From: Clostridia bacterium
GTDB lineage: Bacteria; Bacillota; Clostridia; Christensenellales; Borkfalkiaceae
Assembly: GCA_017886575.1 (NCBI GenBank)
Contig: JAGHJP010000011.1
Coordinates: 1 to 36,068 of the forward strand
DNA: 36,068 nucleotides
Direction: 5' to 3'
Both the position numbers and the translations under genes were made by a program. How positions within the stretch are numbered: the first letter of the stretch is position 1; the number at the start of each line of letters is the position of its first letter. Shown here one piece after another: positions 19,087 to 26,946 of this stretch. A model generated the notes under the pieces. It was not told the DNA's origin and searched no databases. It was given only the letters and a program-made list of their open reading frames with translations.

Positions 19087-19632
19087 ATGCAATATTCCTT
19101 CAATTTATACAACTCCCTCGCGCCGACGGGCGCATTGATGGCGCTCAACGCCCTGCTGGCGGGCGAAAAAGAGCCGCCCGTCGTGCTCTGCATCGGCAGC
19201 GACCTCGTCATCGGCGACGCGCTCGGACCCATCACGGGCACGCTCATCAAGAGCAAGACCGAGGGGATACCCTGTTATATCTACGGCTGCCTTGCCTCGC
19301 CCGTCACGGCAAAAGAAGTCAAATACGTCAACGCCTTTCTCCGCCGCACGCACCCCGGCCGCAAGGTCATCGCCATCGACGCGGCGGTGGGGGAAGCGGG
19401 GGATATCGGGCTCATCAAAATTTCCGACGCCGCGCTCCGCCCCGGCAGCGGCGCGAACAAAAAACTCGGCAAGGTCGGAGACATTTCCGTCCTGGGCGTA
19501 ATCGCCGAAAAATCCCTCTTCAACTATGCCGTCCTGAACTCCACAAGGCTCAACGTTATCTATACCATGTCCCAGATCATCGCCGAAGCCGTGGCGGGTC
19601 TGCTCTGGAACAAATGCGGCGCGGCAGGCTGA
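19087..19632 (+). CDS. yyaC: YyaC-like sporulation-associated protein (DUF1256)
   Basis: The product is 181 residues. ATG 19087 has AAAGGA 10 nt upstream. The DUF1256 hallmarks are all present: VVLCIGSDLVIGDALGPITG, VIAIDAAVGEAGDIGLIKI, RPGSGANKKLGKVGDISVLG. The fold is related to the spore germination protease GPR, and in Bacillus subtilis yyaC lies near parB and is linked to sporulation. It is conserved mainly in endospore-forming Firmicutes, so it hints that the organism sporulates or descends from sporulators. It is alone on the plus strand, flanked by two repeat islands. Confidence 0.93.
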   Translation: MQYSFNLYNSLAPTGALMALNALLAGEKEPPVVLCIGSDLVIGDALGPITGTLIKSKTEGIPCYIYGCLASPVTAKEVKYVNAFLRRTHPGRKVIAIDAAVGEAGDIGLIKISDAALRPGSGANKKLGKVGDISVLGVIAEKSLFNYAVLNSTRLNVIYTMSQIIAEAVAGLLWNKCGAAG

Positions 19633-19754
19633 TTTCTGCCCGTCCCCCTATACCTCCTTTCTTCCCCTTGCCGCCGTCTGCGGCAAGGGGAATTTTTTGC
19701 AAAAAGGGGAACGCGCGGTGTATATAAAATCGACCGTAGGTCAATAACACGGAA

Positions 19755-20215
19755 TTCCAAAGGGACACGGTCCCTTTGGCATGGGTGCGGGAACAGCGTT
19801 CCCGCGAATAATCAGCCTTTATAAGCGGAGCGTCGCTCCGCGCCATATCGCCGAAGGCGATAAAGGCGCAAGCCTGTTCGGCTTGCTTGCAGAGTTCGAT
19901 ATTTAAGGGGCTCCGCCCCTTATACCCCGTTCAAGGGTGAGCTACTCGAAAACGATTGACAATCGTTTTCGACAGCGCAAGACAAATCGCATATGCAGAG
20001 CGATTTGTTGACCGAGGGCGAAATTCCATTCGCCCGAGAGAGCACCCCTTGAAAATCCCATATTGCGCAAGCCTGTTCGGCTTGCTTGCGAAGTTCGGTC
20101 ATTAAAAGGGGCGCCGCCCCTTACCCCGCAAGGGGCGCTGCTCCTTGAATTCGCGAAGGGCATTTGCCCTTTCGACACCCAAGTAGCGCAACGCGGGACT
20201 TTGCTTCGGCAGAAA
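19755..20215. repeat. palindromic-mosaic repeat island 3
   Basis: Modules in mostly reversed order relative to island 1: AAGGGACacggTCCCTT, GCGGAGC-gtc-GCTCCGC, TATCGCC-gaa-GGCGATA, CAAGCC-tgttc-GGCTTG, then a TTCAAGGG arm interrupted by the three-hairpin module (19936-20038) and resumed as CCCCTTGAA. It lies between the convergent 3' ends of yyaC and khpB. Confidence 0.9.
19936..20038 (-). repeat. three-hairpin module, copy 1 (reverse orientation)
   Basis: Read on the minus strand: GGGCGAA/TTCGCCC, CAAATCGC/GCGATTTG and GAAAACGATTG/CAATCGTTTTC hairpins, ending GAGTAGCTCA. It is flanked by the two arms of a CAAGGG/CCCTTG palindrome. Confidence 0.85.
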
Positions 20216-20228
20216 GAATTTTATGCCG

Positions 20229-20275
20229 TAAAAAAACCCGCCCTGCATTTTGCAGGACGGGGCGCTTTTTGTCGT
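20229..20275. terminator. bidirectional terminator after khpB
   Basis: CCCGCCCTGC-atttt-GCAGGACGGG with one C-A mismatch, an A run on the left (U-run for the minus-strand khpB transcript) and CGCTTTTT on the right. Confidence 0.75.
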
Positions 20276-20318
20276 TCAATGCAGGCATAGATGCCGTTTG
20301 CGGCGCTCTATGCAAGAT

Positions 20319-21293
20319 TTATTCTTCGCCGTTGCCGCCCGTCGGGGTATTGTTCCCGTCCTTGCGGCTGTTGCCGAGAAAGGTGCCGAACACCATGGAA
20401 GAACTCTTCTTGTAGGCGGGCTGTTCACCCGACGCGCCGCCCATGCCCGTGCCGCCGCTCACGCGGCTGCGTTCGGCCTTTTCCTCTTCGGTATAGCGGC
20501 GGTGGGGTTTATTGAAATCTCTGCGGAACTCCCCGCGGCCTTCGCCGCGGCGACGGTCGTCGCGATTGTATTCCCCGCGGTTGAAACTGCCGCGGCTGCT
20601 GCCCTTGCCCCCGCGGCGGAAGTCGTTCCTGCCGCCCTGCCGCCTGTCGCGGTAATAGGGTTTGAGCTCGTTGGGGATAACGACGACGTAACGGCGGGGC
20701 TCCTTCCCTTCGGAGCTCGTCTTGACCTCCGTGCTGTCCGCCAGCGCGGAATGAATGACGCGGCGCTCATAGGCGCTCATGGGCTCCAGACTGATCTTAC
20801 GGCCCTGGCGCACCGCCTTGTCTGCCGTCTTCTGCGCCACGCGGCGGAGGGTCTCCTCGCGCTTCTCGCGGTAATTCTCGCAGTCCACGACCACGCGCTT
20901 ATAGTCCTCGCGCCCGGTGTTCGCCACCGCGCCCGCCAGGCTCTGCAAAGCGTCCAGAATGAACCCTCTCTTGCCGATGACGGCGTGGGAATCTGCCGTT
21001 TCGAGGTCGATCTCGATCTTCTCGTCCTCGCGCACGAGACGGGGGACGGCGTCGATGGAGAGGCGTTTCAAAAGCCCTTCCAAAAACGCCACGGCGCGTT
21101 CTCCGTCGGAAGCTTTCTCCTCCGTGAACACGCGGATGCGCGCCTTGATCGACCCGATGCCGAGGAAAGTGACCTTGCCCTTTTCCAGCACTTCCGGCTG
21201 CAATTCTTCGGCGGGGATGCCCGTCGCGGCGACGGCGGCGGCAAGCGCTTCTTCCACGGTCTTGCCTGTAAATTCTCCTAAATCTTTCTTCAT
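20319..21293 (-). CDS. khpB: RNA-binding protein KhpB (Jag)
   Basis: The product is 324 residues, longer than the usual ~210-270. Domains in order: Jag_N (about 1-55, EFTGKTVEEALAAAVAATGI...GKVTFLGIGS), a KH domain with the GKRG loop (HAVIGKRGFILDALQSLAG, about 115-133), and an R3H domain (MSAYERRVIHSALAD...EPRRYVVVIP, about 172-209). The last ~110 residues are an Arg/Gly/Asp/Asn-rich, probably disordered tail (RRGGKGSSRGSFNRGEYNRD). KhpB binds RNA with KhpA and affects cell division and envelope synthesis. It follows yidC by 39 nt, the standard order. Confidence 0.95.
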   Translation of the reverse strand: MKKDLGEFTGKTVEEALAAAVAATGIPAEELQPEVLEKGKVTFLGIGSIKARIRVFTEEKASDGERAVAFLEGLLKRLSIDAVPRLVREDEKIEIDLETADSHAVIGKRGFILDALQSLAGAVANTGREDYKRVVVDCENYREKREETLRRVAQKTADKAVRQGRKISLEPMSAYERRVIHSALADSTEVKTSSEGKEPRRYVVVIPNELKPYYRDRRQGGRNDFRRGGKGSSRGSFNRGEYNRDDRRRGEGRGEFRRDFNKPHRRYTEEEKAERSRVSGGTGMGGASGEQPAYKKSSSMVFGTFLGNSRKDGNNTPTGGNGEE

Positions 21294-21332
21294 AGCGGAT
21301 AAACCTCTCTTTTTTATTCCCTTATCTCCGTC

Positions 21333-22676
21333 TTACCGACGTTTGTTTTTTTTGTCCTTGTTCTCTTTGTTGTCCTTGCCCATGATGGCGCGGTTGCGCT
21401 CCCAATCGCGGGTCAGCGCCTTTCTGCCGCCGTAGTTCGCCTGCGCCCGCTCTTCCGCCTCGTTCTTCTTTTTGAATACGGAATCAATGACGCGGTTGAC
21501 GACCAGGGTGCTGACGAGGGAAAACAGACTGCTCGTGATGAGGTAGAGCGAGAACGCCGCCGAATAGATGAAGGCGAACACGCAGAAGAGGACGGGCATG
21601 ATGAACATCATCCATTTCTGCATGTTCTGCGACGACTTGTCCGCCGTCTGCAACTCCCGCTGCGCCTTTTGCGACCGCATGGCGATGAGCTGCGATCCGA
21701 CGTTTGCTAAAATGGTCAGGACGACCAATACAAAATACCCGTTGGGTTGGCTCTTCGCCTCTTCCAGATCATACGTTATTTCGTTATAGGTATTTTCGTT
21801 GATGAAGTCGTTGATCCTTACGCTTTCCGTTTCCGTCCCGCTGCCGGTCCGCACTTCCACTTCGATCTCCCGCGTGATGGCGTTGCAGAAATCGTCATAG
21901 CTCTGCAGAGGATGCGCCCAGGCGACGTCGGGGTAAAAGATATTCTGTATCCAGAGGAACCCGTCGCGGTTTTCGCCGTAATACGCGGCGGCTGCCGTGC
22001 GCCCGAGCCCCTTCACGTATTCCTCACAGTCCGCTTCCGTCGTCAGATCGGCATGCAGACCCATGAGTTTTTGCGTATCGATCTTATATTCAATGTCCGA
22101 AGGATCGGTTTTGTTCTGGATATAATAGATATACTGTTCTTCTCCCTCTCCCTTGAACGCATAATATCCTGCGTCCTCCGCAAAGTCCGACTGCACGGGG
22201 TCATCCAGCTCGCAGTGCTGCAAAATGGCGGCGTCGTACGCCTGCGCCATGCCCGTATAGAGCGAAAGGTTCATGTGTTGGGAGAATCCGGTCAGGGACT
22301 GCCAGGCGATGATGAGAATGACGAGGGAGGCGATCATGGGGATGCAGGAGGCGAACATATTGAAATTGTTCTCCTTATAGACTTCCTGCATCTTCTTCTG
22401 GTACAGTTCGGGGGTATTGGCGTATTGTGCCTGCAGCTTTTCAAGCTGTCCGCGCATCTTTTCCATCTTCAGGGACTGTTTGCGCATGGTCGCCTTCTGC
22501 CAGATATCCAGGGGCAAAACGACCACTTTGAGGATGAGGCAGTAGAGGATGATGCCCACGCCCGTGATGCCCACGGCGCCGATGAGGATGCCGATGAACG
22601 CCTCCAGAAAATTCAAAGGTATTTCGCCGCTCACTTCAAACAGCTGCAAGCTGACGTCGAGAAGATTTGTGATCAT
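21333..22676 (-). CDS. yidC: membrane protein insertase YidC (Oxa1 family)
   Basis: The product is 447 residues, against about 250-290 for typical Gram-positive YidC. AAGGAAACAAGTAC precedes ATG 22676. TM1 (about 34-56, GIILYCLILKVVVLPL) carries Lys50 where family members have the functional Arg of the hydrophilic groove. The cytoplasmic coiled hairpin (60-105), TM2 (108-125) and the later TMs (about 312-400) are normal. Between TM2 and TM3 is an insert of about 170 residues (130-305) that contains the conserved FLWIQNIFYPD (240-250). There is no lipobox at the start. The basic C-terminal tail (KDNKENKDKKNKRR) is typical. Confidence 0.95.
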   Translation of the reverse strand: MITNLLDVSLQLFEVSGEIPLNFLEAFIGILIGAVGITGVGIILYCLILKVVVLPLDIWQKATMRKQSLKMEKMRGQLEKLQAQYANTPELYQKKMQEVYKENNFNMFASCIPMIASLVILIIAWQSLTGFSQHMNLSLYTGMAQAYDAAILQHCELDDPVQSDFAEDAGYYAFKGEGEEQYIYYIQNKTDPSDIEYKIDTQKLMGLHADLTTEADCEEYVKGLGRTAAAAYYGENRDGFLWIQNIFYPDVAWAHPLQSYDDFCNAITREIEVEVRTGSGTETESVRINDFINENTYNEITYDLEEAKSQPNGYFVLVVLTILANVGSQLIAMRSQKAQRELQTADKSSQNMQKWMMFIMPVLFCVFAFIYSAAFSLYLITSSLFSLVSTLVVNRVIDSVFKKKNEAEERAQANYGGRKALTRDWERNRAIMGKDNKENKDKKNKRR

Positions 22677-22739
22677 GTACTTGTTTCCTTATCCGTTATC
22701 TCTTTTTCCCCGTATTCTCTCTGTGTTTTTTCTTTTGCA

Positions 22740-22975
22740 AGCAAGGCTGCGCCTTGCGCAATATGGGATACCAAAGGGACGTGGTCCCTTTGGCGGGGTA
22801 CAAGGGGCGGCGCCCCTTTACTATCCGGACTTACCTGCAAGGCTTTGCCTTGCGCTTTTATCGCCTGCGGCGATGGGGAGCGGAGCATTGCTCCGCGTTT
22901 GGAAGGCTATTGATTTTGAAGGGCTCTGCCCTTCACCCGTTCAAGGGACATCGTCCCTTGAAAATCCCTCTTTTT
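22740..22975. repeat. palindromic-mosaic repeat island 4 (inside the rnpA-yidD-yidC cluster)
   Basis: CAAGGC-tgc-GCCTTG, AAGGGACgtggTCCCTT, AGGGGC-ggc-GCCCCTT, CAAGGC-ttt-GCCTTG, TATCGCC-tgc-GGCGAT, GCGGAGC-att-GCTCCGC, AAGGGC-tct-GCCCTT and CAAGGGAC-atc-GTCCCTTG. It separates yidD from yidC, which are normally contiguous. Confidence 0.9.
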
Positions 22976-22989
22976 CACCTGCGGCTCGG

Positions 22990-23298
22990 TCATATCAGCC
23001 ATTTCAGCTGCCAGAATTTTTCAGGCACGGGGTCATAGCCGCCCTTGGAAAAGGGGTTGCACCTCAAAATGCGCCACATGCCCATCGCTATCCCCGCCAA
23101 AGCGCCGTAATTGTTGATACACTCCAGCGTGTACTGCGAACAGGTGGGGTAATACAGACAGGTATGCAGGGACAGATATTTCTGGTAAAAAATAATGGCG
23201 TGCATACATGCGGCTTTCAACAGGGGCGGAAAAAATTTTCTCCGCAGGCGCCGCAGGTATACGGCGTTGGCGGCGGCGACGGCACGCAGCGCGCCCAT
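22990..23298 (-). CDS. yidD: membrane protein insertion efficiency factor YidD
   Basis: The product is 102 residues; family members are often 70-85, and the extra length is N-terminal ([20 protein letters not shown]). AAGAGG at 7 nt supports ATG 23298, two bases after the rnpA stop, so the pair is coupled. Core motifs: [20 protein letters not shown], then [10 protein letters not shown], and [21 protein letters not shown]. It is an amphipathic membrane-associated helper of YidC/Sec insertion. Repeat island 4 separates it from yidC. Confidence 0.95.
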   Translation of the reverse strand: MGALRAVAAANAVYLRRLRRKFFPPLLKAACMHAIIFYQKYLSLHTCLYYPTCSQYTLECINNYGALAGIAMGMWRILRCNPFSKGGYDPVPEKFWQLKWLI

Positions 23299-23300
23299 CC

Positions 23301-23651
23301 TTATGCCTCTTCTCCGCCTTCCGGCGGGGACTTTTTCAGGTTCTGCTTTTCCAGTATGCGCAGAAAATCGCGCTCAATGGCGTGATAGTCATATTCTTCG
23401 GCGACTTTGGGCAAAAAGACGTAGGCATAGCCTTCCTTCAGTTCGTCCGCGTGCAGGCGGAATATCTCGCGCAGTATGCGCTTGATACGGTTGCGCCGCA
23501 CGCTGTTGCCGTGCTTTTTGCTCACGCATATCCCCATCTGCAGCGTTTCGGCGGGAAGATACAGCAAGGTCAGGCGGGCGGAAAAACCTCTCCTGCCCTT
23601 CGCAAAAATTTTCTGAAATTCCGTATTCTTCTTGATCCGAACGTAATTCAT
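23301..23651 (-). CDS. rnpA: ribonuclease P protein component
   Basis: The product is 116 residues with start ATG 23651 ([20 protein letters not shown]), the usual family length and N-terminus. An in-frame ATG at 23687 would add 12 atypical residues; neither has a strong Shine-Dalgarno. The RNR motif region [20 protein letters not shown] is complete. The protein helps the RNase P RNA mature tRNA 5' ends. It lies 118 nt after rpmH and 2 nt before yidD. The C-terminus ([11 protein letters not shown]) is unremarkable. Confidence 0.95.
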   Translation of the reverse strand: MNYVRIKKNTEFQKIFAKGRRGFSARLTLLYLPAETLQMGICVSKKHGNSVRRNRIKRILREIFRLHADELKEGYAYVFLPKVAEEYDYHAIERDFLRILEKQNLKKSPPEGGEEA

Positions 23652-23769
23652 GGGCCATGCGGGGAAAGACCGCCCGAAAGACGGCATGCGCCTTATACGG
23701 GCAAAAAGAGACCTTGCAAAGCAAATAAGCCGCTTTGGTCACCCGAGGCGGCTTGCAAAAAACTTCCCG

Positions 23770-23904
23770 TTACGCGGAAAGTTTGGCTCTGCCCTTGTTT
23801 CTCCTTCTCTTCAAAACTCTCCTTCCCGCGTTGGAAGCCATTCTCTTTCTGAAGCCGTGCACTTTTTTGCGCGCTCTCTTTTTGGGTTGATACGTTCTCT
23901 TCAT
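23770..23904 (-). CDS. rpmH: 50S ribosomal protein L34
   Basis: The product is 44 residues, the family length. Translation of the minus strand gives [20 protein letters not shown], then [20 protein letters not shown] and KLSA, an unmistakable L34. It uses AGA heavily for Arg, as highly expressed small ribosomal genes often do. A strong promoter lies 30 nt upstream and rnpA follows, the universal order. It is directly downstream of dnaN rather than divergent from dnaA. Confidence 0.98.
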   Translation of the reverse strand: MKRTYQPKKRARKKVHGFRKRMASNAGRRVLKRRRNKGRAKLSA

Positions 23905-23933
23905 TTTTTTACTCCTGTTTTCGTTTTTGCTAT

Positions 23934-23962
23934 ATTATAGAAAAAATAACTTTTCCCGTCAA
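23934..23962 (-). promoter_or_regulatory. rpmH promoter
   Basis: Minus-strand TTGACG (23957-23962), 17-bp spacer, TATAAT (23934-23939). Confidence 0.85.
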
Positions 23963-24057
23963 GCATTTTTACCCCGTAAACGGCAAAAGACGGGTTTTTT
24001 GTCTTTTTATGCGCCCTTTTGCGGCAGTTTTCCGCCGTAAGGACCTTCTTTTTTTTA

Positions 24058-25155
24058 TCAGTTGTTCGTGCGGACGGGCAAGATCAGGTACAAACTTCCG
24101 TCCGACTCCTTCGCCGTCAGCACGAAGGGGGCGATGGGGGAGTTGAACCCGATGTGCAGTTCCTCGGAGTTGACCGCCTTCGCACTGTCCAGGATATACT
24201 TGGAATTCATGGCGATGCGCAGCTCCCTGCCCTGCAGCGTGCAGGGCACGTGCTCCAACACGTTGCCGATCTCCGAATTGGACGTGATGCGGATGCCGCC
24301 CGGCTTGATGTCGAACACCACCAGGCTGTTCTTGTCCCCGCGGATGAGTATCCCCGCGCGCTCCAGGCTCTCGCAGAGCTCGCTCTTTTGGACGGTCACT
24401 TCCGTCTCGAACGCCGTTGGCGTGATGTCCTTGTAATCGATGAATTCGCCCTGGTACAGGCGGGACATGACCGTGGTATTCTCGATCTTCACCATCATCA
24501 TGCCGTTTTGCACGTACACCGTCAGTTCGCCTTCGTCGTCCACCATTTTGGAGATCTCGTTCAGGGTGCGCGCGGGGCAGACGATGCGCAGATGCCCGCT
24601 CGAAGAAACCGTCTTTTCCTGTACGACCGCCATGCGGAAGCCGTCCAGCGCCGTCACGACCAGTTCGCCGTTCTCGATCTCCCAGAGGCATCCCTTCAGA
24701 ATGGGACGGCTGTCGTCCTGCGCGCAGCAGAACACCGTCCGCGCAATGACGTCCTTAAACACCTTTTTCCCGATGGAAAAATTGTTCTCGCTTATATTCA
24801 TGTCGATGGCGGGAAAATCGTCCGCGGGCAGCACCTGCAGAGAGGTCGTGTTCTCGCCGTAGGTTATCTCCAGCCCGCTGTCCTTGGTCTGCAGGCTGAC
24901 GCTCGTGCCCACCAGCTTATTGATGAAGTCGGTGAACGTCTTGCCGGGCACGCAAACTTCCCCCTCTTCCAGAACGTCCGCTTTAATTTTCTTTTCGATG
25001 GACAGTTCCCCGTCGCTCGCCAAGAGGGTCAGAACGTCGTTGTACGCGCTGACTTTCACACATTCCAGCACCGCCACGGTGGTCTTGGAAGCGCACGCCT
25101 TGCTCACCTTCAACAGGGCTTCGGAAAGATCCAGCCCCTCACAAATGAATTTCAT
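24058..25155 (-). CDS. dnaN: DNA polymerase III beta subunit (sliding clamp)
   Basis: The product is 365 residues, the normal length for a three-domain clamp. It starts MKFICEGLDLSEALLKVSKA and shows beta-clamp landmarks: LTLLASDGELSIEKKI, ENGELVVTALDGFRMAVVQE, and the C-terminal YLILPVRTNN, which replaces the common MPMR motif near the peptide-binding pocket. AAGGAG lies 12 nt before ATG 25155. It follows the lipoprotein gene by 47 nt on the same strand and may share its transcript. dnaA, its usual upstream partner, is absent. Confidence 0.97.
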   Translation of the reverse strand: MKFICEGLDLSEALLKVSKACASKTTVAVLECVKVSAYNDVLTLLASDGELSIEKKIKADVLEEGEVCVPGKTFTDFINKLVGTSVSLQTKDSGLEITYGENTTSLQVLPADDFPAIDMNISENNFSIGKKVFKDVIARTVFCCAQDDSRPILKGCLWEIENGELVVTALDGFRMAVVQEKTVSSSGHLRIVCPARTLNEISKMVDDEGELTVYVQNGMMMVKIENTTVMSRLYQGEFIDYKDITPTAFETEVTVQKSELCESLERAGILIRGDKNSLVVFDIKPGGIRITSNSEIGNVLEHVPCTLQGRELRIAMNSKYILDSAKAVNSEELHIGFNSPIAPFVLTAKESDGSLYLILPVRTNN

Positions 25156-25202
25156 GTCTTGACTATACTCCTTGTTTCGCTTTACAGCGGATACTTTTTC
25201 TT

Positions 25203-26333
25203 TTACGCCTTTCCGTTTTCGCCCAACATGGCTGCCAGAACGGAAAAGTCATATTTTACACTGCATGTCGCATCTATATCGGGAGTTTCTATCCCTTCCG
25301 CTACAGCAGTTTCTCTGTTCTGTTCCTTTAATTCTTCGGTTTTTTTCGTAATACGATCCATTTCCTGTAAAGTATACTCCAGCATTGCCTGTTTTTCCTC
25401 ATCGGAAATTCTCGAGCTTGTCAATGTATGACCGCTCGTATGTAATTCCATAGAACGAATCGTCATATCCGTATTGAGTATCATGGAAAAGACGAAATCG
25501 TTCGCAAGGTCATAAAAGTAATAGCCGTATCTTGTCGTTTCTCCGTTCTGCTCGTAGGAATTGACGGTAGTCACTCCCATGTCGTCATCCGAGTTGTAAT
25601 AATACTCCACCCGCGCCGTACCATTGTCGCCGTACATAGTGGATTTATGGGTCTGAACCATGTACACCATGCCCGTTTCTTCGTCAGCTCCCGCATAGGT
25701 CGCGCTGTTCAGATGCGCCCTTTCCGTATACCATGTCACGTTGTTGTTCAGATCGTATTCACTCTGCATAATAGTATAATCGACGTCTTCATAGGTGAGC
25801 GCTATATCCGCAAGGAAAGCCTGATCGCCATACTCTTCTATAATATTATTCAAAGACGTGCTGTAATTATATATATCGCAGATATATGAATTGATACTCG
25901 TGAGCCTGGAACCTGTATAGCCGTTTGTTACCGTCAGTTCGCGAAAATGGGCACGGAGTTGTTCCACGCTGTTCTCCTGCGATTCCTCTTCTCCGTCCGT
26001 TTCGGCGTCGAGCAAGCGGGCGGCGGATCGGACGACCGTCTCCGTACTTTCGTTTTTGGCAAAAAGGCTGCCCGTACGCAAACTCTTTTGATAAAAATTA
26101 TCAAATACTTCTTCGGCGCGGTCGATCTGCGCGGAAAAGATCCCCGCGGCCGTGTCACCGCCCGGAACTTCTCCGGTATTGTCGCTGCTTGCGGAATTGC
26201 CCGAAAAACTGCTTGAAGAAGTATTTGAAGAACTGCCGTCCCCCGTTCCGCCGCAGGCTGCCAATCCCGCTGCCGAAACGAACACAAGCGCCAGCGCGCC
26301 CGCCGCCATCAACTTTTTCCAAGTCTTTTTCAT
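25203..26333 (-). CDS. putative lipoprotein of unknown function
   Basis: The product is 376 residues. A lipoprotein signal peptide is clear: MKKTWKKL, a hydrophobic core and the lipobox GLAAC with Cys27. A Ser/Gly/Asn-rich linker (28-60) follows. The mature domain is acidic and rich in Tyr, Thr and Asn with alternating beta-like segments (VTWYTERAHLNSATYAG, ARVEYYYNSDDDMGVTTVNS, TTRYGYYFYDLANDFVFSMI), reminiscent of beta-sheet lipoproteins. The C-terminus is helical (EEKQAMLEYTLQEMDRITKK). GGGAG precedes the ATG. It lies between oriC and dnaN, the usual place of dnaA. I do not recognise the family. Confidence 0.85.
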   Translation of the reverse strand: MKKTWKKLMAAGALALVFVSAAGLAACGGTGDGSSSNTSSSSFSGNSASSDNTGEVPGGDTAAGIFSAQIDRAEEVFDNFYQKSLRTGSLFAKNESTETVVRSAARLLDAETDGEEESQENSVEQLRAHFRELTVTNGYTGSRLTSINSYICDIYNYSTSLNNIIEEYGDQAFLADIALTYEDVDYTIMQSEYDLNNNVTWYTERAHLNSATYAGADEETGMVYMVQTHKSTMYGDNGTARVEYYYNSDDDMGVTTVNSYEQNGETTRYGYYFYDLANDFVFSMILNTDMTIRSMELHTSGHTLTSSRISDEEKQAMLEYTLQEMDRITKKTEELKEQNRETAVAEGIETPDIDATCSVKYDFSVLAAMLGENGKA

Positions 26334-26422
26334 TGTTTTTTTCTCCCTTATTTTTTATTTTTGACCGGACATTTCGTCCGATTTTTTTTGAGTTTTTCTT
26401 CTTCCGGCCCTTCTTTTTGAAG

Positions 26423-26772
26423 ATAATACTATTATTATTTTATAAAATGTAATAATAGTAATAATAAGGCGCGTGGATAAGTTCGCAACTCCCCGGCCGC
26501 TGGCGGAAAAAAGCGGTTTTTTGCTATTTTTTACAGTTTTGCCGGTAGAAAAACGGAAAGAATATATATTTTTATTCTATTTTTCCGCGTATGAATATTG
26601 TGCACAAATGACCGTTTTCCGGTGGATAAAATTGTGGACAAAATGTTGACAGGTGGATAACTTTTTTATTTTTTTGTTTTTTCGGAAAGGAAACGAAAAA
26701 TAAAAAAGCAGAAAAAAGAAGGTTGTCCACAGAGTTGTCGACATTGTTTACACAGCGTCCACACTTTCCACA
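26423..26772. other. oriC: candidate chromosomal origin of replication (oriC)
   Basis: DnaA-box-like 9-mers on the minus strand: TTATCCACG (26472-26480), TTATCCACC (26621-26629), TTGTCCACA (26633-26641), TTATCCACC (26652-26660). On the plus strand: TTGTCCACA (26723-26731), GTTTACACA (26746-26754), CTTTCCACA (26764-26772). Next to the first box lies GGCG and then six DnaA-trio triplets TAA TAA TAG TAA TAA TAA (26450-26467), followed by an AT-rich stretch. This matches the box, GC spacer and trio layout of a basal unwinding element. It falls exactly where gene direction switches. A possible lipoprotein promoter (TTACAT, 18 bp, TATTAT, 26423-26452 minus) overlaps the AT-rich part. Confidence 0.85.
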
Positions 26773-26910
26773 GCCGCCCTTCCCGCTGCGAAAGGAAAGA
26801 AGGGGACGGCCCGCGAATTTTTCTCAATTCCATTATAGTCAAAAACGGCGAAAAAAGCAAGTGTTTCTTTCCGAAAAATGCGGTAAGAATTACAAGTCCG
26901 AAAAAAGGGG

Positions 26911-26939
26911 TTGTTTTTTCGGAAAAAGTATGATATAAT
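26911..26939 (+). promoter_or_regulatory. rsmG promoter
   Basis: TTGTTT (26911-26916), 17-bp spacer, TATAAT (26934-26939). A CCGAAAAAA/TTTTTTCGG stem (26898-26922) overlaps the -35. Confidence 0.7.
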
Positions 26940-26946
26940 GAAATTC

